A stretch of DNA of 64,000 nucleotides from NCBI GenBank assembly GCA_947247005.1, contig OX365948.1, forward strand, positions 34,786,601 through 34,850,600, written 5' to 3'. Positions within the stretch are counted from its first letter, which is position 1, and each line of letters opens with the position of its first letter. The notes under the pieces were generated by a model. That model made no database searches, had not been told where the DNA came from, and saw only the letters and a program-made list of their open reading frames with translations. Source of the DNA: Spisula solida (taxonomy: Eukaryota > Mollusca > Bivalvia > Venerida > Mactridae). The translations under genes and the position numbers were made by a program. Shown here piece after piece: positions 45,401 to 47,034 of the stretch.

Positions 45401-47006
45401 TTGACCTTGTAACCTAGTTTTTGACCCGGATTACCCAATATTGAACTTGACCTAGATTTTGTTGAGATGATCATTGTGACCAATTTTTATAATGATTAGG
45501 CTAAAACTGTGACCTCTAGTGTCTACACAAGTAAATTGTGGACAGACGACGGACGAAGAGTGATCACAAAAGCTCACTCTGTCATTTTGTGACAAGTGAG
45601 CTAAAAACAAGGCAGGGTATATCACCATCAAAACATTTGAATTTTTTTTTTGAAAATGACAAACAAGAGGGCCCAAAGGGCCCTAGGTCGCTCACCTGTT
45701 ATAAATAGCAGTACATGTCAAAGCGCAATATCGCACTTAGATTTTGTTGAGATGATCACTCTGACCAAGTTTCATAAGGATTAGGCTAAAACTGTGACCT
45801 CTAGTGACTACACAAAGTTTTTCTATGATTTGACCTTGTGACCTAGTTTTTTACCCCGGATGACCCAATATCGAACTGGACCTAGATTTTGTTGAGATGA
45901 TCATTGTGACCAAGCTTCATAAAGATTAAGTCAAAATTGTGACCTTTAGTGACTACACAAGGGTTTGCTATGATTTGACTGTGTGACCTAGTTTTTGACC
46001 CCAGATGACCCAATATCGAACTTGACCTAGATTTTGTTGTGATGATCATTGTGACCAAATTTCATAAAGATTACGTCAAAATTGTGACCTCTAGTGACCA
46101 CACAAGGTTTGTCTATGATTTGACAGTTTGGCCTAGTTTTTGACCCCGGATGACCCAATATCGAACTTGACCTAGATTTTGTTATGATGATCATTGTGAC
46201 CAAGTTTCCAAAAGATTAAGAAAAATTGTGACCTCTAGTGTCTACACAAGGTTTTTCTATGATTTGACCTTGTGACCTAGTTTTTGACCCCGGATGACCC
46301 AATATCGAACTTGACCTAGATTTTGTTGTGATAATCATTGTGACCAAGTTTCATAAAGATTAGGTCAAAATTGTGACCTCTAGTCACTACACAAGGTTTT
46401 TCTAGGATTTTACCTTGTGACCTAGTTTTTGACCCCGGATGACCCGATATCAAACTTGACCAAGATTTTGTTGTGATGATCATTGTGACCAAGTTTCCAA
46501 AAGATTAAGTCAAAATTGTGACCTCTAGTGTCTACACAAGGTTTTTCTATGATTTGACCTTGTGACCTAGTTTTTGACCACGGATGACCCAATATCGAAC
46601 TTGACCTAGATTTTGTTGTGATAATCATTGTGACCAAGTTTCATAAAGATTAGGTCCAAATTGTGACCTCTAGTGACTACACAAGGTTTTTCTATGATTT
46701 GACCTTGTGACCTAGTTTTTGACCCCAGATGACCCAATATCGAACTTGACCTAGATTTTGTTGTGATAATCATTGTGACCATGTTTCATAAAGATTAAGT
46801 CAAAATTGTGACCTCTAGTGTCTACACAAGCAAATTGTTGACGGACGGACGACGGACGGACGAGGGACGAAGAGTGATCACAAAAGCTCACTCTGTCACT
46901 TTGTGACAGGTGAGCTAAAAATTTGACAGGAGGGTCTGAGTAACGAGGTACTTTATGCTAGTTGTTGGAAAGAGAAATGAAATATGAACTATACCCGAGT
47001 ACTCAT
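158..47006 (-). CDS. MYT1: MYT1-family C2HC zinc-finger transcription factor, whole coding region (18 exons)
   Basis: Spliced gene. Exons in transcript order: 47006-46995 (coding part), 43750-43693, 42831-42753, 41685-40868, 39954-39885, 39298-39258, 38544-38523, 38094-38032, 30735-30671, 29253-29131, 26761-25204, 8467-8138, 5372-5229, 4247-4185, 3634-3521, 2589-2429, 1050-926, 418-158. Lengths sum to 4107 nt, in frame, about 1368 residues. Seven fingers (CPxPGCxGxGH...HRxxxxC) start near residues 30, 326, 368, 1040, 1081, 1129 and 1188. The SDRVLRPM block near 452, the coiled coil and the C-terminus ending in AVSDVQV match vertebrate MYT1/MYT1L/ST18. Family proteins are nuclear DNA-binding regulators of neuronal and secretory-cell differentiation that bind AAGTT-type sites; the role here is inferred. 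The symbol denotes the family, since the single invertebrate gene is co-orthologous to MYT1, MYT1L and ST18. Least certain: the 25204 to 8467 junction and the first exon. Confidence 0.93.
419..925 (-). other. MYT1 intron 17
   Basis: No coding signal. It contains an ACCAACCAACCCAACC-type simple stretch near 611-640 and fragments of the dispersed GACCTTGACTTTTGA repeat family near 750-800. Confidence 0.6.
926..1050 (-). CDS. MYT1: MYT1 exon 17, coiled coil
   Basis: A 125-nt exon, acceptor CTTTCAG, donor CCAAG|GTATAT. It codes [20 protein letters not shown], then [20 protein letters not shown]. Heptad-like leucine/isoleucine spacing matches the vertebrate C-terminal coiled coil (DEEIKELNESN...). 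Members of the family use this region for protein contacts. Confidence 0.93.
1051..2428 (-). other. MYT1 intron 16
   Basis: AT-rich intron of 1.38 kb. Small open frames here have no family resemblance or splice context. Nothing else recognised. Confidence 0.6.
2429..2589 (-). CDS. MYT1: MYT1 exon 16, complete zinc finger 7
   Basis: A 161-nt exon, acceptor CTTACAG, donor GAAG|GTACAA. It codes [30 protein letters not shown] and [17 protein letters not shown]. The vertebrate counterpart is [18 protein letters not shown], a close match. Confidence 0.95.
2703..2868 (+). repeat. ~60-bp tandem repeat, about 3 copies
   Basis: Units built around CATCCAGACAATGGCCAGCAA and TTTTGCATAGACTATTG recur about every 60 bp within MYT1 intron 15. 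Short open frames across it are by-products of the repeat. Confidence 0.7.
3061..3518 (-). repeat. ~24-bp minisatellite of GTGAGTCAATCAATG units abutting a splice donor
   Basis: Tandem units reading TGTGTGAGTCAATCAATG on the minus strand, with variable TG/TA spacers. The array starts at the donor of exon 15 (GTAAGTCAATG) and the units look like copies of it. It is open in several frames, but only because of its repetitive composition. Confidence 0.9.
3521..3634 (-). CDS. MYT1: MYT1 exon 15, end of zinc finger 6 and linker
   Basis: A 114-nt exon, acceptor TTTCAG, coding [16 protein letters not shown], then a linker ending in KMDPCV. The strong donor GT|GTAAGT (exon end 3521) keeps phase 2 for the next exon. 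The sequence immediately after the donor is the 24-bp minisatellite at 3061-3518. Confidence 0.9.
3710..4141 (+). repeat. Dispersed GACCAAGTTTCAT-type repeat, diverged copy
   Basis: Imperfect tandem units of CACATTGTGxCCAAGTTTC...GTGACCTCxAGAGTGTTAAC, ending GATCACAATAGCTCACCTTGAGC. It is the same superfamily as the arrays at 44521-46920. It lies between exons 14 and 15. Confidence 0.7.
4185..4247 (-). CDS. MYT1: MYT1 exon 14, first part of zinc finger 6
   Basis: A 63-nt exon, acceptor TTTCAG, donor CGAAG|GTACGA. It codes [20 protein letters not shown], close to vertebrate CPVPGCDGQGHITGKY. It ends in phase 2 after HR, as in fingers 1, 2 and 3. Confidence 0.94.
4500..4690. mobile_element. 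Partial family-2 MITE (ends GTAGGATCCCTG)
   Basis: Resembles the second half of 37753-38002: CATAACTTTGT, CAAATAACTTTxACxTT, a CAAATC.GATTTCCCGATTATTC segment and a GTAGGATCCCTG end. The left end could not be placed. Confidence 0.5.
4911..5165 (+). repeat. Family-3 dispersed repeat (AGATGTTTGTAAAACATG)
   Basis: Begins AACAAGAGATGTTTGTAAAACATG, then GCCCCAATGGCAGCC, TGACCTACTGACCTCAAAATC and CCTCATCAAAGAT. Related copies lie at 22003-22163, 30811-31092 and 42852-43130. Confidence 0.8.
5166..5188. repeat. Homopolymer G run (23 bases)
   Basis: An uninterrupted G run on the plus strand, which would be C in the MYT1 transcript, 40 nt downstream of the exon 13 donor. Its length is prone to variation and sequencing error. 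Confidence 0.9.
5229..5372 (-). CDS. MYT1: MYT1 exon 13, complete zinc finger 5
   Basis: A 144-nt exon, acceptor TGAAAG, donor TTGAG|GTGAGA. It codes [30 protein letters not shown] and a basic/acidic linker [17 protein letters not shown]. The intron starts directly before the first Cys codon (phase 2). A 23-G homopolymer lies about 40 nt into the downstream intron. Confidence 0.94.
5373..6310 (-). other. MYT1 intron 12, proximal part
   Basis: AT-rich non-coding sequence with no recognised feature apart from a short AGAACAGAACAGAAC run near 5990. Confidence 0.5.
6315..6945 (+). repeat. ~59-bp minisatellite, about 10 copies
   Basis: Units of GATAATGTTGGAACAACCCA, CAGGTAACAGGGACAGACAT and GTATAGGATTTCATCCTCT. 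The two last copies before 6900 are shortened. The 119-residue minus-strand open frame ([13 protein letters not shown]... motif) is a repeat artefact. It lies in MYT1 intron 12. Confidence 0.93.
6946..8137 (-). other. MYT1 intron 12, distal part
   Basis: About 1.2 kb of AT-rich sequence next to exon 12. No coding pattern, inverted repeat or tandem array recognised. Confidence 0.5.
8138..8467 (-). CDS. MYT1: MYT1 exon 12, Ser/Glu-rich region and complete zinc finger 4
   Basis: A 330-nt exon, donor CAAAA|GTAAGC. A Ser-rich start ([13 protein letters not shown]) and acidic/Ser stretch precede [16 protein letters not shown] and [16 protein letters not shown]. Finger 4 is intact and uninterrupted. 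The acceptor is a CAGCAG tandem, so the exon may start at 8467 or 8464, differing by one residue. Confidence 0.92.
8729..9050. mobile_element. 322-bp MITE with GCAGTGATTTTTT termini
   Basis: Perfect terminal inverted repeats GCAGTGATTTTTT / AAAAAATCACTGC, flanked on both sides by ATC, a possible 3-bp target duplication as in PIF/Harbinger elements. A truncated second copy lies at 55918-56106. Confidence 0.75.
9445..9670 (+). repeat. Diverged family-3-like repeat
   Basis: Contains ACCTTTGACCTACTGACCC and other pieces of the family-3 repeat, with weak ends. Confidence 0.45.
9831..10168. mobile_element. 338-bp hAT-like MITE (CAGGCGCGTAGCTA ends)
   Basis: Termini CAGGCGCGTAGCTAC and GTAGCTACGCCCCTG are inverted repeats, flanked by a 5-bp direct repeat CAAAG (9826-9830 and 10169-10173). 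The GC content and CAGGGGCGTAGC-type ends suggest a hAT-derived element. Confidence 0.75.
10380..10639. mobile_element. Family-1 MITE, 260 bp
   Basis: Starts CAGGAGTGTCAAC and ends ATTGATGCCCCTG, flanked by a direct repeat TAATAG on both sides. Homologous over its length to 16194-16458. Internal open frames have no transposase features. Confidence 0.85.
10640..11030. other. Unannotated intronic sequence upstream of the minisatellite
   Basis: AT-rich sequence in MYT1 intron 11. Nothing recognised. Confidence 0.4.
11036..11377 (+). repeat. ~33-bp minisatellite, copy A (AAACGTACACACATTCAGTTTAAATA)
   Basis: About ten units of AAACGTACACACATTCAG plus TTTAAATAACCATT, some with the longer spacer TACACCCCCATT. 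It ends about 230 bp before the ATG of the plus-strand relic at 11613. The same repeat occurs at 24225-24437. Confidence 0.95.
11500..11612 (+). promoter_or_regulatory. Promoter-like region of the plus-strand relic gene
   Basis: CpG-containing sequence (ACGAGTC, CAGCCGCCCACGG, ACCGATCG, ATACCGGAAG) directly before an ATG in good context (AAAATGG). ACCGGAAG resembles an ETS site. Assigned from position and composition only. Confidence 0.4.
13555..13762 (-). mobile_element. tRNA-derived SINE
   Basis: The minus strand reads CCTCGATACCCTAGTGGTTG, then an A box (TAGTGGTTGAGC), and a B box GGTTCAATCCC about 35 nt later, followed by a ~130-nt body ending near ATCAGGAATGAGG. It sits inside the intron of the P2X7-like relic. 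Possibly a 5'-complete copy. Confidence 0.75.
14147..14646 (+). repeat. AACAAGAGGGC...GTGACAGGTGAGCTAA repeat, three internal units
   Basis: Opens CAAACAAGAGGGC, contains ~130-bp units with TGACCTAGTT and CATGAAGATTG, and ends GAGTGATCACAAAAGCTCAC, then GTGACAGGTGAGCTAA. The architecture is the same as the arrays near 45 kb. Confidence 0.8.
14894..15240. other. Unannotated intronic stretch
   Basis: AT-rich with a short (TA)n-like run near 15055-15080. No gene recognised. Confidence 0.4.
15575..15722. repeat. CTTTTCAAGG-type dispersed repeat
   Basis: TTCAAGxACTTxTCAAGG motifs repeat several times and the copy ends TTCAAGGCCTGTGGGAACCTTG. A second copy lies at 19828-20297. The AAGGTTCCCACAGGCCTTG-like end suggests a DNA-transposon MITE. 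Confidence 0.6.
15725..16180. other. Unannotated intronic stretch
   Basis: AT-rich sequence between repeats in MYT1 intron 11. Nothing recognised. Confidence 0.4.
16194..16458. mobile_element. Family-1 MITE, 265 bp, best-preserved copy
   Basis: Ends CAGGGGTGTCAAT / ATTGACACCCCTG are perfect inverted repeats. A 6-bp direct repeat TACCTG flanks it (16188-16193 and 16459-16464). The CAGGGGTG termini are hAT-like, although hAT elements usually duplicate 8 bp. Confidence 0.88.
17000..17640 (+). repeat. ~26-bp minisatellite (CATACACTGATATCACTCATACATAT)
   Basis: About 25 imperfect units of ATCATACACTGATAGCACTC plus ATACAT. Sub-variants with TATCACTCATAGTC cluster in the first half, suggesting stepwise expansion. 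It is in MYT1 intron 11, downstream of the nested gene. Confidence 0.95.
18209..18214 (-). terminator. Poly(A) signal AATAAA of the nested gene
   Basis: AATAAA on the minus strand, about 70 nt downstream of the TGA at 18283-18285. The placement supports exon 18403-18283 as a terminal exon. Confidence 0.6.
18283..18403 (-). CDS. Nested gene terminal exon
   Basis: A 121-nt coding part, acceptor ACATTTCAG. It codes [19 protein letters not shown], then [20 protein letters not shown] and stop. GAAG|GTACTG inside it could be a donor, but the open frame and the downstream AATAAA favour a terminal exon. Confidence 0.6.
18283..21550 (-). CDS. Nested gene of unknown function, 112-residue product, four coding exons
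   Basis: Coding segments in order: 21550-21507, 20930-20838, 19656-19576, 18403-18283 (339 nt, 112 residues). The start [15 protein letters not shown] follows an acceptor at 21564. Exon 2 codes [17 protein letters not shown], exon 3 [17 protein letters not shown], and exon 4 [12 protein letters not shown] and ends [14 protein letters not shown]. Acceptors are good. Phase requires the weaker exon-2 donor GTAA|GTATAA (20838) rather than the stronger CT|GTAAGT 4 nt upstream. Stop TGA is followed by AATAAA. No signal peptide, membrane segment or known motif seen. I do not recognise the family; the product looks acidic at the N-terminus and helical with several Cys. It is transcribed in the same direction as MYT1 from within its intron, so alternative MYT1 exons remain possible. 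Confidence 0.5.
18560..19370. mobile_element. Probable decayed MITE-rich stretch (CAGGAGCGGATAC...)
   Basis: AACAGGAGCGGATACAGGAT near 18726 resembles CAGGGGCGGATCCAGGA-type hAT ends, and a TGCTGGGTCCCCCC motif occurs near 19355. No matching right terminus was found. Confidence 0.35.
19576..19656 (-). CDS. Nested gene exon 3
   Basis: An 81-nt exon, acceptor GTGTACAG, donor CAAAG|GTATGA, coding [18 protein letters not shown] and IINEDGIQ. The other two frames contain stops. Confidence 0.6.
19828..20297. repeat. CTTTTCAAGG-type dispersed repeat, long copy
   Basis: Opens TTGGTTCCTGCAAAA, contains many TTCAAGGAxTxTxCAAGG motifs, and ends AAAGGCCTGTGCAAACCTTGG. Homologous to 15575-15722. It lies between nested exons 2 and 3. 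Confidence 0.6.
20838..20930 (-). CDS. Nested gene exon 2
   Basis: A 93-nt exon, acceptor TTTTCAG, codes [17 protein letters not shown] and [14 protein letters not shown]. Only this frame is open. Two overlapping donors are possible; the phase-compatible one ends at 20838. Confidence 0.55.
21507..21563 (-). CDS. Nested gene exon with start codon; possible alternative MYT1 exon
   Basis: A 57-nt exon (acceptor CTTTTTCAG, donor CAGG|GTAATG). ATG at 21550-21548. It is a phase 2-2 exon, so it could also be spliced between MYT1 exons 11 and 12, reading ...[20 protein letters not shown] and continuing SSGSSSS. Confidence 0.6.
21604..21882. mobile_element. 279-bp inverted-repeat element containing a tRNA-like segment
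   Basis: A 23-bp perfect terminal inverted repeat (TCAGCAACTTCTCCACATGT...). Inside, near 21755-21830, CCCTAGGTTAGGTTAGTGAG and a B-box GGTTCGATTCC lie in tRNA-like spacing. No clear target duplication. It sits about 40 bp upstream of nested exon 21563. Confidence 0.7.
22003..22163 (+). repeat. Family-3 dispersed repeat, short copy
   Basis: ACAAGAGACACATATGCCCC, ATGGCAGCCCAATAGTCAG, ending CTTCTTCAAAGATGGGG; deleted in the middle relative to 30811-31092. Confidence 0.7.
22619..23226. mobile_element. 608-bp Mutator-like inverted-repeat element
   Basis: Ends GGAAGTGGCTAGAGATCCGG and CCGGACATCTAGCCACTT are inverted repeats, each followed by CCGGTTACCGG palindromes and a second inner repeat (GGCTAGAGGTCCGGTAAC / GACCTCTAGCC). 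An 11-bp direct repeat CATATTTTATA flanks it (22608-22618, 23227-23237), the size typical of Mutator-like elements. No transposase ORF. Confidence 0.78.
23487..23543 (+). other. 57-bp two-hairpin motif, copy 1
   Basis: GTGGCTG...CAGCCAC and AGACAGCTTATCTGTCT form two adjacent stems. A near-identical copy occurs inverted at 59181-59239; flanking sequence is unrelated. Confidence 0.75.
23860..24060 (-). promoter_or_regulatory. Promoter and non-coding first exon of the nested gene
   Basis: A CpG-containing region. The minus strand carries TTACGTCATACAC (CRE-like TGACG) and AAAATGGCGGATGATG (YY1-like, overlapping an ATG). A strong donor CTTTG|GTAAGG ends a putative first exon at 23860. The YY1-site ATG would encode an 11-residue upstream ORF ([11 protein letters not shown]). 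Spliced instead at CAGTT|GTGACG it would join exon 21563 in frame. Confidence 0.5.
24225..24437 (+). repeat. ~33-bp minisatellite, copy B
   Basis: Six to seven units with the same consensus as 11036-11377 (AAACGTACACACATTCAG, TTTAAATACACCCACATT). It begins about 170 bp upstream of the nested-gene promoter region. Confidence 0.93.
24440..25203 (-). other. MYT1 intron 11, stretch next to exon 11
   Basis: AT-rich non-coding sequence without recognised elements. The ORF at 25003-25293 overlaps exon 11 antisense and is not considered real. Confidence 0.4.
25204..26761 (-). CDS. MYT1: MYT1 exon 11, large central exon
   Basis: A 1558-nt exon coding about 519 residues. It opens [16 protein letters not shown] and continues [14 protein letters not shown], the conserved MYT1 central block. 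The rest is Ser/Thr/Pro-rich with a VKTEPP site; an ESVDAAAM stretch resembles the Ala/Met patch of the vertebrate MYT1 domain. The acceptor is duplicated 57 bp upstream (26818). The 3' end is uncertain: TTGGA|GTTAGA (25204) is the only nearby phase-2 donor and is weak; GAG|GTTGAC upstream would be phase 0. Unspliced, the frame stops at 25185. Confidence 0.9.
26762..26818 (-). other. 57-bp tandem duplication of the exon 11 3' splice site and exon start
   Basis: The block TATATTTTAG plus the first 26 exon bases (CCTCTGAC...CCTATG) is repeated 57 bp upstream, with an acceptor AG at 26819-26820. The upstream copy differs from the exon proper at four of those 26 bases, changing ASDRVLRPM to ASDWVLCPM. 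The 57 bp are open and in frame, so use of the upstream acceptor would add 19 residues. Confidence 0.85.
27086..27510. mobile_element. 425-bp palindromic MITE (TGGGGCCGGGATTACAAC ends)
   Basis: The outer ~54 bp are inverted repeats: TGGGGCCGGGATTACAACGA, ATACTTACACTCAGCACTCA on the left, mirrored by TGAGTGCTGAGTGTAAGTAT and TGTAATTCTGGGCCCA on the right. No clear target duplication. It lies in MYT1 intron 10. Confidence 0.75.
27511..29130 (-). other. MYT1 intron 10, remaining part
   Basis: About 1.6 kb of AT-rich sequence. No gene, array or terminal repeat recognised. Confidence 0.45.
29131..29253 (-). CDS. MYT1: MYT1 exon 10, helical linker before the SDRVLRPM block
   Basis: A 123-nt exon, acceptor GGTTAG, donor GTTG|GTAAAT. 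It codes [15 protein letters not shown], then a Lys/Leu/Ala-rich helix ending SSQTMV. Both junctions are in phase: the last G joins CC of exon 11 to make Ala, restoring ASDRVLRPM as in vertebrates ([10 protein letters not shown]). Confidence 0.85.
29254..30670 (-). other. MYT1 intron 9
   Basis: AT-rich intron. A short duplicated segment (CAATTATTTTGGCAATGAATATAAGAAAGTCAGGA-like versus the copy 60 bp later, 30530-30640) lies beside exon 9. Nothing else seen. Confidence 0.45.
30671..30735 (-). CDS. MYT1: MYT1 exon 9, end of zinc finger 3
   Basis: A 65-nt exon, acceptor TTTTCAG, donor ACAA|GTAAGT, coding [20 protein letters not shown] then RT. The vertebrate equivalent reads SGCPIAAAEKL. The preceding intron of about 7.3 kb contains the 3-kb element at 33061-36057. 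Confidence 0.9.
30811..31092 (+). repeat. Family-3 dispersed repeat
   Basis: AAGAGATGTTTGTAAAACAT, GCAGCCCAATAGTCAGAAAT, TGACCTACTGACCTC, CCTCATCAAAATGGGG. A fuller copy in MYT1 intron 8. Confidence 0.8.
31559..31790. mobile_element. ~230-bp inverted-repeat element (CATAGGCACATGGTTTCAAA ends)
   Basis: CATAGGCACATGGTTTCAAA at 31562 is mirrored by TTTGAAACCATGTGCCTATG ending near 31789. The flanks share ATCAAA but not directly adjacent. Confidence 0.65.
32085..32370 (+). repeat. ~39-bp minisatellite, about 7 copies
   Basis: Units of CATTGGACCAACCCCATTCA, CAATGAGACATTACCTGGA. The minus-strand open frame ([10 protein letters not shown]...) is only the repeat read through. Confidence 0.93.
32514..32600. 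repeat. Long hairpin (about 30-bp arms)
   Basis: TATAGGTTAGTGCCGTAAAT and AAGTT on the left are mirrored by AACTT and ATTCATGGCACTAACCTATA on the right, around a GC-rich loop (TATCTGGCGAGGCGGATG). The nearby TTTATCCAGTCGCTT (32600) and AAGTGGCTGGATAAA (32966) also mirror each other, so this may be one end of a larger element, about 32510-32985. Confidence 0.7.
33061..36057. mobile_element. 2997-bp DNA transposon-like element with TCACCGCGA-rich inverted ends
   Basis: Termini CAGTACAGCTCGCGCGACTT and AATCGCGCGAGCTGTACTG match as inverted repeats over 28 bp with one mismatch, then imperfectly for about 240 bp. TA flanks both sides. Both subterminal regions carry many TCACCGCGA/TCGCGGTGA motifs. 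The interior shows only short ORFs (at most 92 residues), none transposase-like, so it appears non-autonomous. It lies in MYT1 intron 8. Confidence 0.85.
34439..34620. repeat. CCACCGTG/CACGGTGG-rich interior of the 3-kb element
   Basis: GTCACGGTGGC, GCCACCGTGAACC, TTGCCACCGTGAC and ACGGTGGAAAC recur in both orientations within about 180 bp, forming several potential stems. No coding potential. It could be a nested older element; a lone ATTGACACCCCTG family-1 end lies at about 34684. Confidence 0.5.
36167..36316. mobile_element. ~150-bp hAT-like MITE (CAAGGGCGGAT / ATCCGCCCCTG)
   Basis: Inverted ends CAAGGGCGGATTTA and TAGTATCCGCCCCTG, with a poly-C run (about 19 C, from 36201) inside. CAGGGGCGGAT ends are common to hAT-derived MITEs. 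Confidence 0.65.
36327..36602. mobile_element. Family-1 MITE, third copy
   Basis: Starts near CGGGGTGTCAACAG and ends TATTGACGCCCCTG; the interior matches 10380-10639 (ACAAACAAGAGGCCTTC, CAAATAACTTTTATTTT). The left terminus has decayed. Confidence 0.75.
36613..36868 (+). repeat. 63-bp tandem repeat, four near-identical copies
   Basis: Period exactly 63 bp (units at about 36620, 36683, 36746, 36809), built from AACAACCTTTGTCAAATAAT, AAGGAAAAGCAATCTCTGCA, CTTCCAGGCATAATGTTTAA. It directly abuts the right end of the family-1 MITE. A multiple of three keeps two minus-strand frames open (136 and 81 residues); I do not regard these as genes. Confidence 0.93.
36890..37750 (-). other. MYT1 intron 8, exon-proximal stretch
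   Basis: Non-coding; a few CpGs near 37230-37700 but no recognised promoter or gene. Confidence 0.4.
37753..38002. mobile_element. Family-2 MITE, 250 bp (CAGGGGTCCTAC ends)
   Basis: Perfect inverted ends CAGGGGTCCTAC / GTAGGACCCCTG, flanked by AACAAT and TACAAT (5 of 6 identical). The interior shares CATAACTTTGTTATT and CAAATAACTTTTA motifs with family 1, so the two families are related. It lies 30 bp from MYT1 exon 8. Confidence 0.82.
38032..38094 (-). CDS. MYT1: MYT1 exon 8, first part of zinc finger 3
   Basis: A 63-nt exon, acceptor TTTCAG, donor AGAAG|GTATGT. It codes [20 protein letters not shown], close to vertebrate finger 3 (CTGRGHVNSNRN). It again ends in phase 2 after HR. A 250-bp inverted-repeat element begins about 30 nt downstream in the intron. 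Confidence 0.92.
38130..38400 (+). repeat. Family-4 dispersed repeat (CAAGGGCAGATAACTC)
   Basis: CAAGGGCAGATAACTC, GTCAGTATGGAATTCCC, AAACTTAACCACCGCACACG, ACAATAGCTCG. Copies at 43276-43490 and, inverted and partial, at 51615-51720. Confidence 0.65.
38523..38544 (-). CDS. MYT1: MYT1 exon 7, 22-nt microexon in the finger 2-3 linker
   Basis: A 22-nt microexon between acceptor TTTGATTTTCAG and donor GTAAGTA. It adds AWSNESA and two bases of the following Lys. Phase requires an exon of 3n+1 nt here, and 22 nt fits. It supplies the short linker between PPE and CPTPGC seen in vertebrate MYT1. Confidence 0.75.
38705..39130 (+). repeat. ACAAGAGGATCATAGATCC...CTCACCTG dispersed repeat
   Basis: Starts ACAAGAGGATCATAGATCCT, then GTAGCGCTCACCTGTTAAAC; interior TGACCCAACTTxGAACTTG and ATGAAGATTGAAG units. 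A variant of the AACAAGAGGGCCC family, between MYT1 exons 6 and 7. Confidence 0.65.
39258..39298 (-). CDS. MYT1: MYT1 exon 6, end of zinc finger 2
   Basis: A 41-nt exon, acceptor TTTTGCAG, donor GAAG|GTATGC, coding [14 protein letters not shown]. The PPE matches the inter-finger linker of vertebrate proteins. The leftover G does not fit exon 8 directly, so a short exon must lie between. Confidence 0.88.
39885..39954 (-). CDS. MYT1: MYT1 exon 5, first part of zinc finger 2
   Basis: A 70-nt exon, acceptor TTACAG, donor AGAAG|GTCTGT. It codes [16 protein letters not shown] and then LYTHHR, very close to vertebrate MYT1 finger 2. It carries both Cys and both His ligands and ends in phase 2 after HR, as in finger 1. 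Confidence 0.92.
40316..40490. mobile_element. ~175-bp inverted-repeat MITE (ACAGTACAACCTCTGTAGAG)
   Basis: The left end ACAGTACAACCTCTGTAGAG is mirrored by CTCTGGAAAGGTTGTACTGT, with an inner inverted copy (GCTCTACAGAGGTT). The pogo/Tigger-like CAGTxxAACCTC start suggests a mariner-type derivative. Confidence 0.6.
40487..40858. mobile_element. ~370-bp MITE (TACTGTAxACTxxxTTATTAAT ends)
   Basis: The left end TACTGTATACTGCAAAATTA, then CAAAATTTCGTGG, mirrors CCACGAATATTAATAAG, TTTACAGTA on the right. It ends about 10 bp from the exon 4 donor. Confidence 0.55.
40868..41685 (-). CDS. MYT1: MYT1 exon 4, end of finger 1, NLS-like basic patch and acidic region
   Basis: An 818-nt exon, acceptor TTTCCAG, donor AAAGA|GTAAGT. 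It opens with [14 protein letters not shown], the last finger-1 Cys followed by a basic patch like the vertebrate CPLAKKRK. Next come several psi-K-x-E sites (IKTE, VKEE, IKEE), a Ser/Gln-rich stretch and an acidic tract ([10 protein letters not shown]). MYT1 proteins have a comparable acidic N-terminal region. The open frame runs to 40797, but the strong donor and phase set the end at 40868. Confidence 0.9.
41690..42750 (-). other. MYT1 intron 3
   Basis: Mostly unannotated. A ~28-bp short tandem repeat (AATGGGTGCTGGTGCCAGTG) occupies about 42265-42375, and GC-rich CCTGAGGGCCCCTGGCCCCC near 42481 may be a MITE end. Confidence 0.5.
42753..42831 (-). CDS. MYT1: MYT1 exon 3, first part of zinc finger 1
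   Basis: A 79-nt exon (acceptor TTTACAG, donor AGAAG|GTTAGT) coding [16 protein letters not shown] and then INGRSQRHR. It holds both ligand cysteines and both histidines of finger 1. It ends in phase 2 within the Ser codon after HR, and the final Cys is in the next exon. CPEEGC departs from the usual CPTPGC. Confidence 0.9.
42852..43130 (+). repeat. Family-3 dispersed repeat
   Basis: GATGTTTGTAAAACATG, ATGCCCCCATGGCAGCAC, AGATCCTAGGGCAAAGCG, ACCCTCATTAAAGATGGGGG. It starts about 20 bp upstream of exon 3 in MYT1 intron 2. Confidence 0.8.
43276..43490 (+). repeat. Family-4 dispersed repeat
   Basis: CAAGGGTAGATAACTCC, GTCAGTATGGACTCCC, ATAAACTTAACCAACAC, CACGACAATAGCTTGAC; homologous to 38130-38400. 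Confidence 0.65.
43693..43750 (-). CDS. MYT1: MYT1 exon 2, basic/charged N-terminal helix
   Basis: A 58-nt exon with acceptor TTTGCAG and donor CAAG|GTACAT. It codes [19 protein letters not shown], strongly charged and predicted helical. The single G left over joins AA of the next exon to give Glu just before finger 1. The short charged leader before the first finger parallels vertebrate MYT1. Confidence 0.75.
43945..44192 (+). repeat. ~42-bp minisatellite, six copies
   Basis: Units of CTGGCTGTAGACATGGTATC, TGTATAAACTTGGTGCTATCA, nearly identical, in MYT1 intron 1. Confidence 0.93.
44521..45604 (+). repeat. ~145-bp tandem array, block 1
   Basis: Opens AACAAGAGGGCCCAACC; about five units of GACCAAGTTTCATAAAGATT, GTGACCTCTAGTGACTACAC, TTTGACCTTGTGACCTAG, ending GAGTGATCACAAAAGCTCAC and TTTGTGACAAGTGAGCTAAA. 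Units differ by scattered substitutions. Confidence 0.9.
45662..46918 (+). repeat. ~145-bp tandem array, block 2
   Basis: Opens ACAAGAGGGCCCAAAGGGCC, then CTAGGTCGCTCACCTGTTA, followed by about eight units homologous to block 1, and ends AAAGCTCACTCTGTCAC, TTTGTGACAGGTGAGCTAAA. Near-terminal CTCACCTGT / ACAGGTGAG are inverted. It ends 77 bp from MYT1 exon 1. Confidence 0.92.
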
Positions 47007-47034
47007 CTTGTCTCTAGTATGTTTCTCTTACAGC
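46995..47034 (-). CDS. MYT1: MYT1 exon 1 (5' UTR end plus start codon)
   Basis: After an acceptor (TTTCAG, ending 47035) come 28 nt of leader and ATG at 47006-47004, coding MSTR, then donor CGG|GTATAG. The leader has an in-frame TAA before the ATG. The phase-0 end joins the phase-0 start of the next exon, giving MSTRRRKESRK. The leader also contains CTGTAAGAG, which could act as a donor. Upstream non-coding exons and the promoter were not found. Confidence 0.5.
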
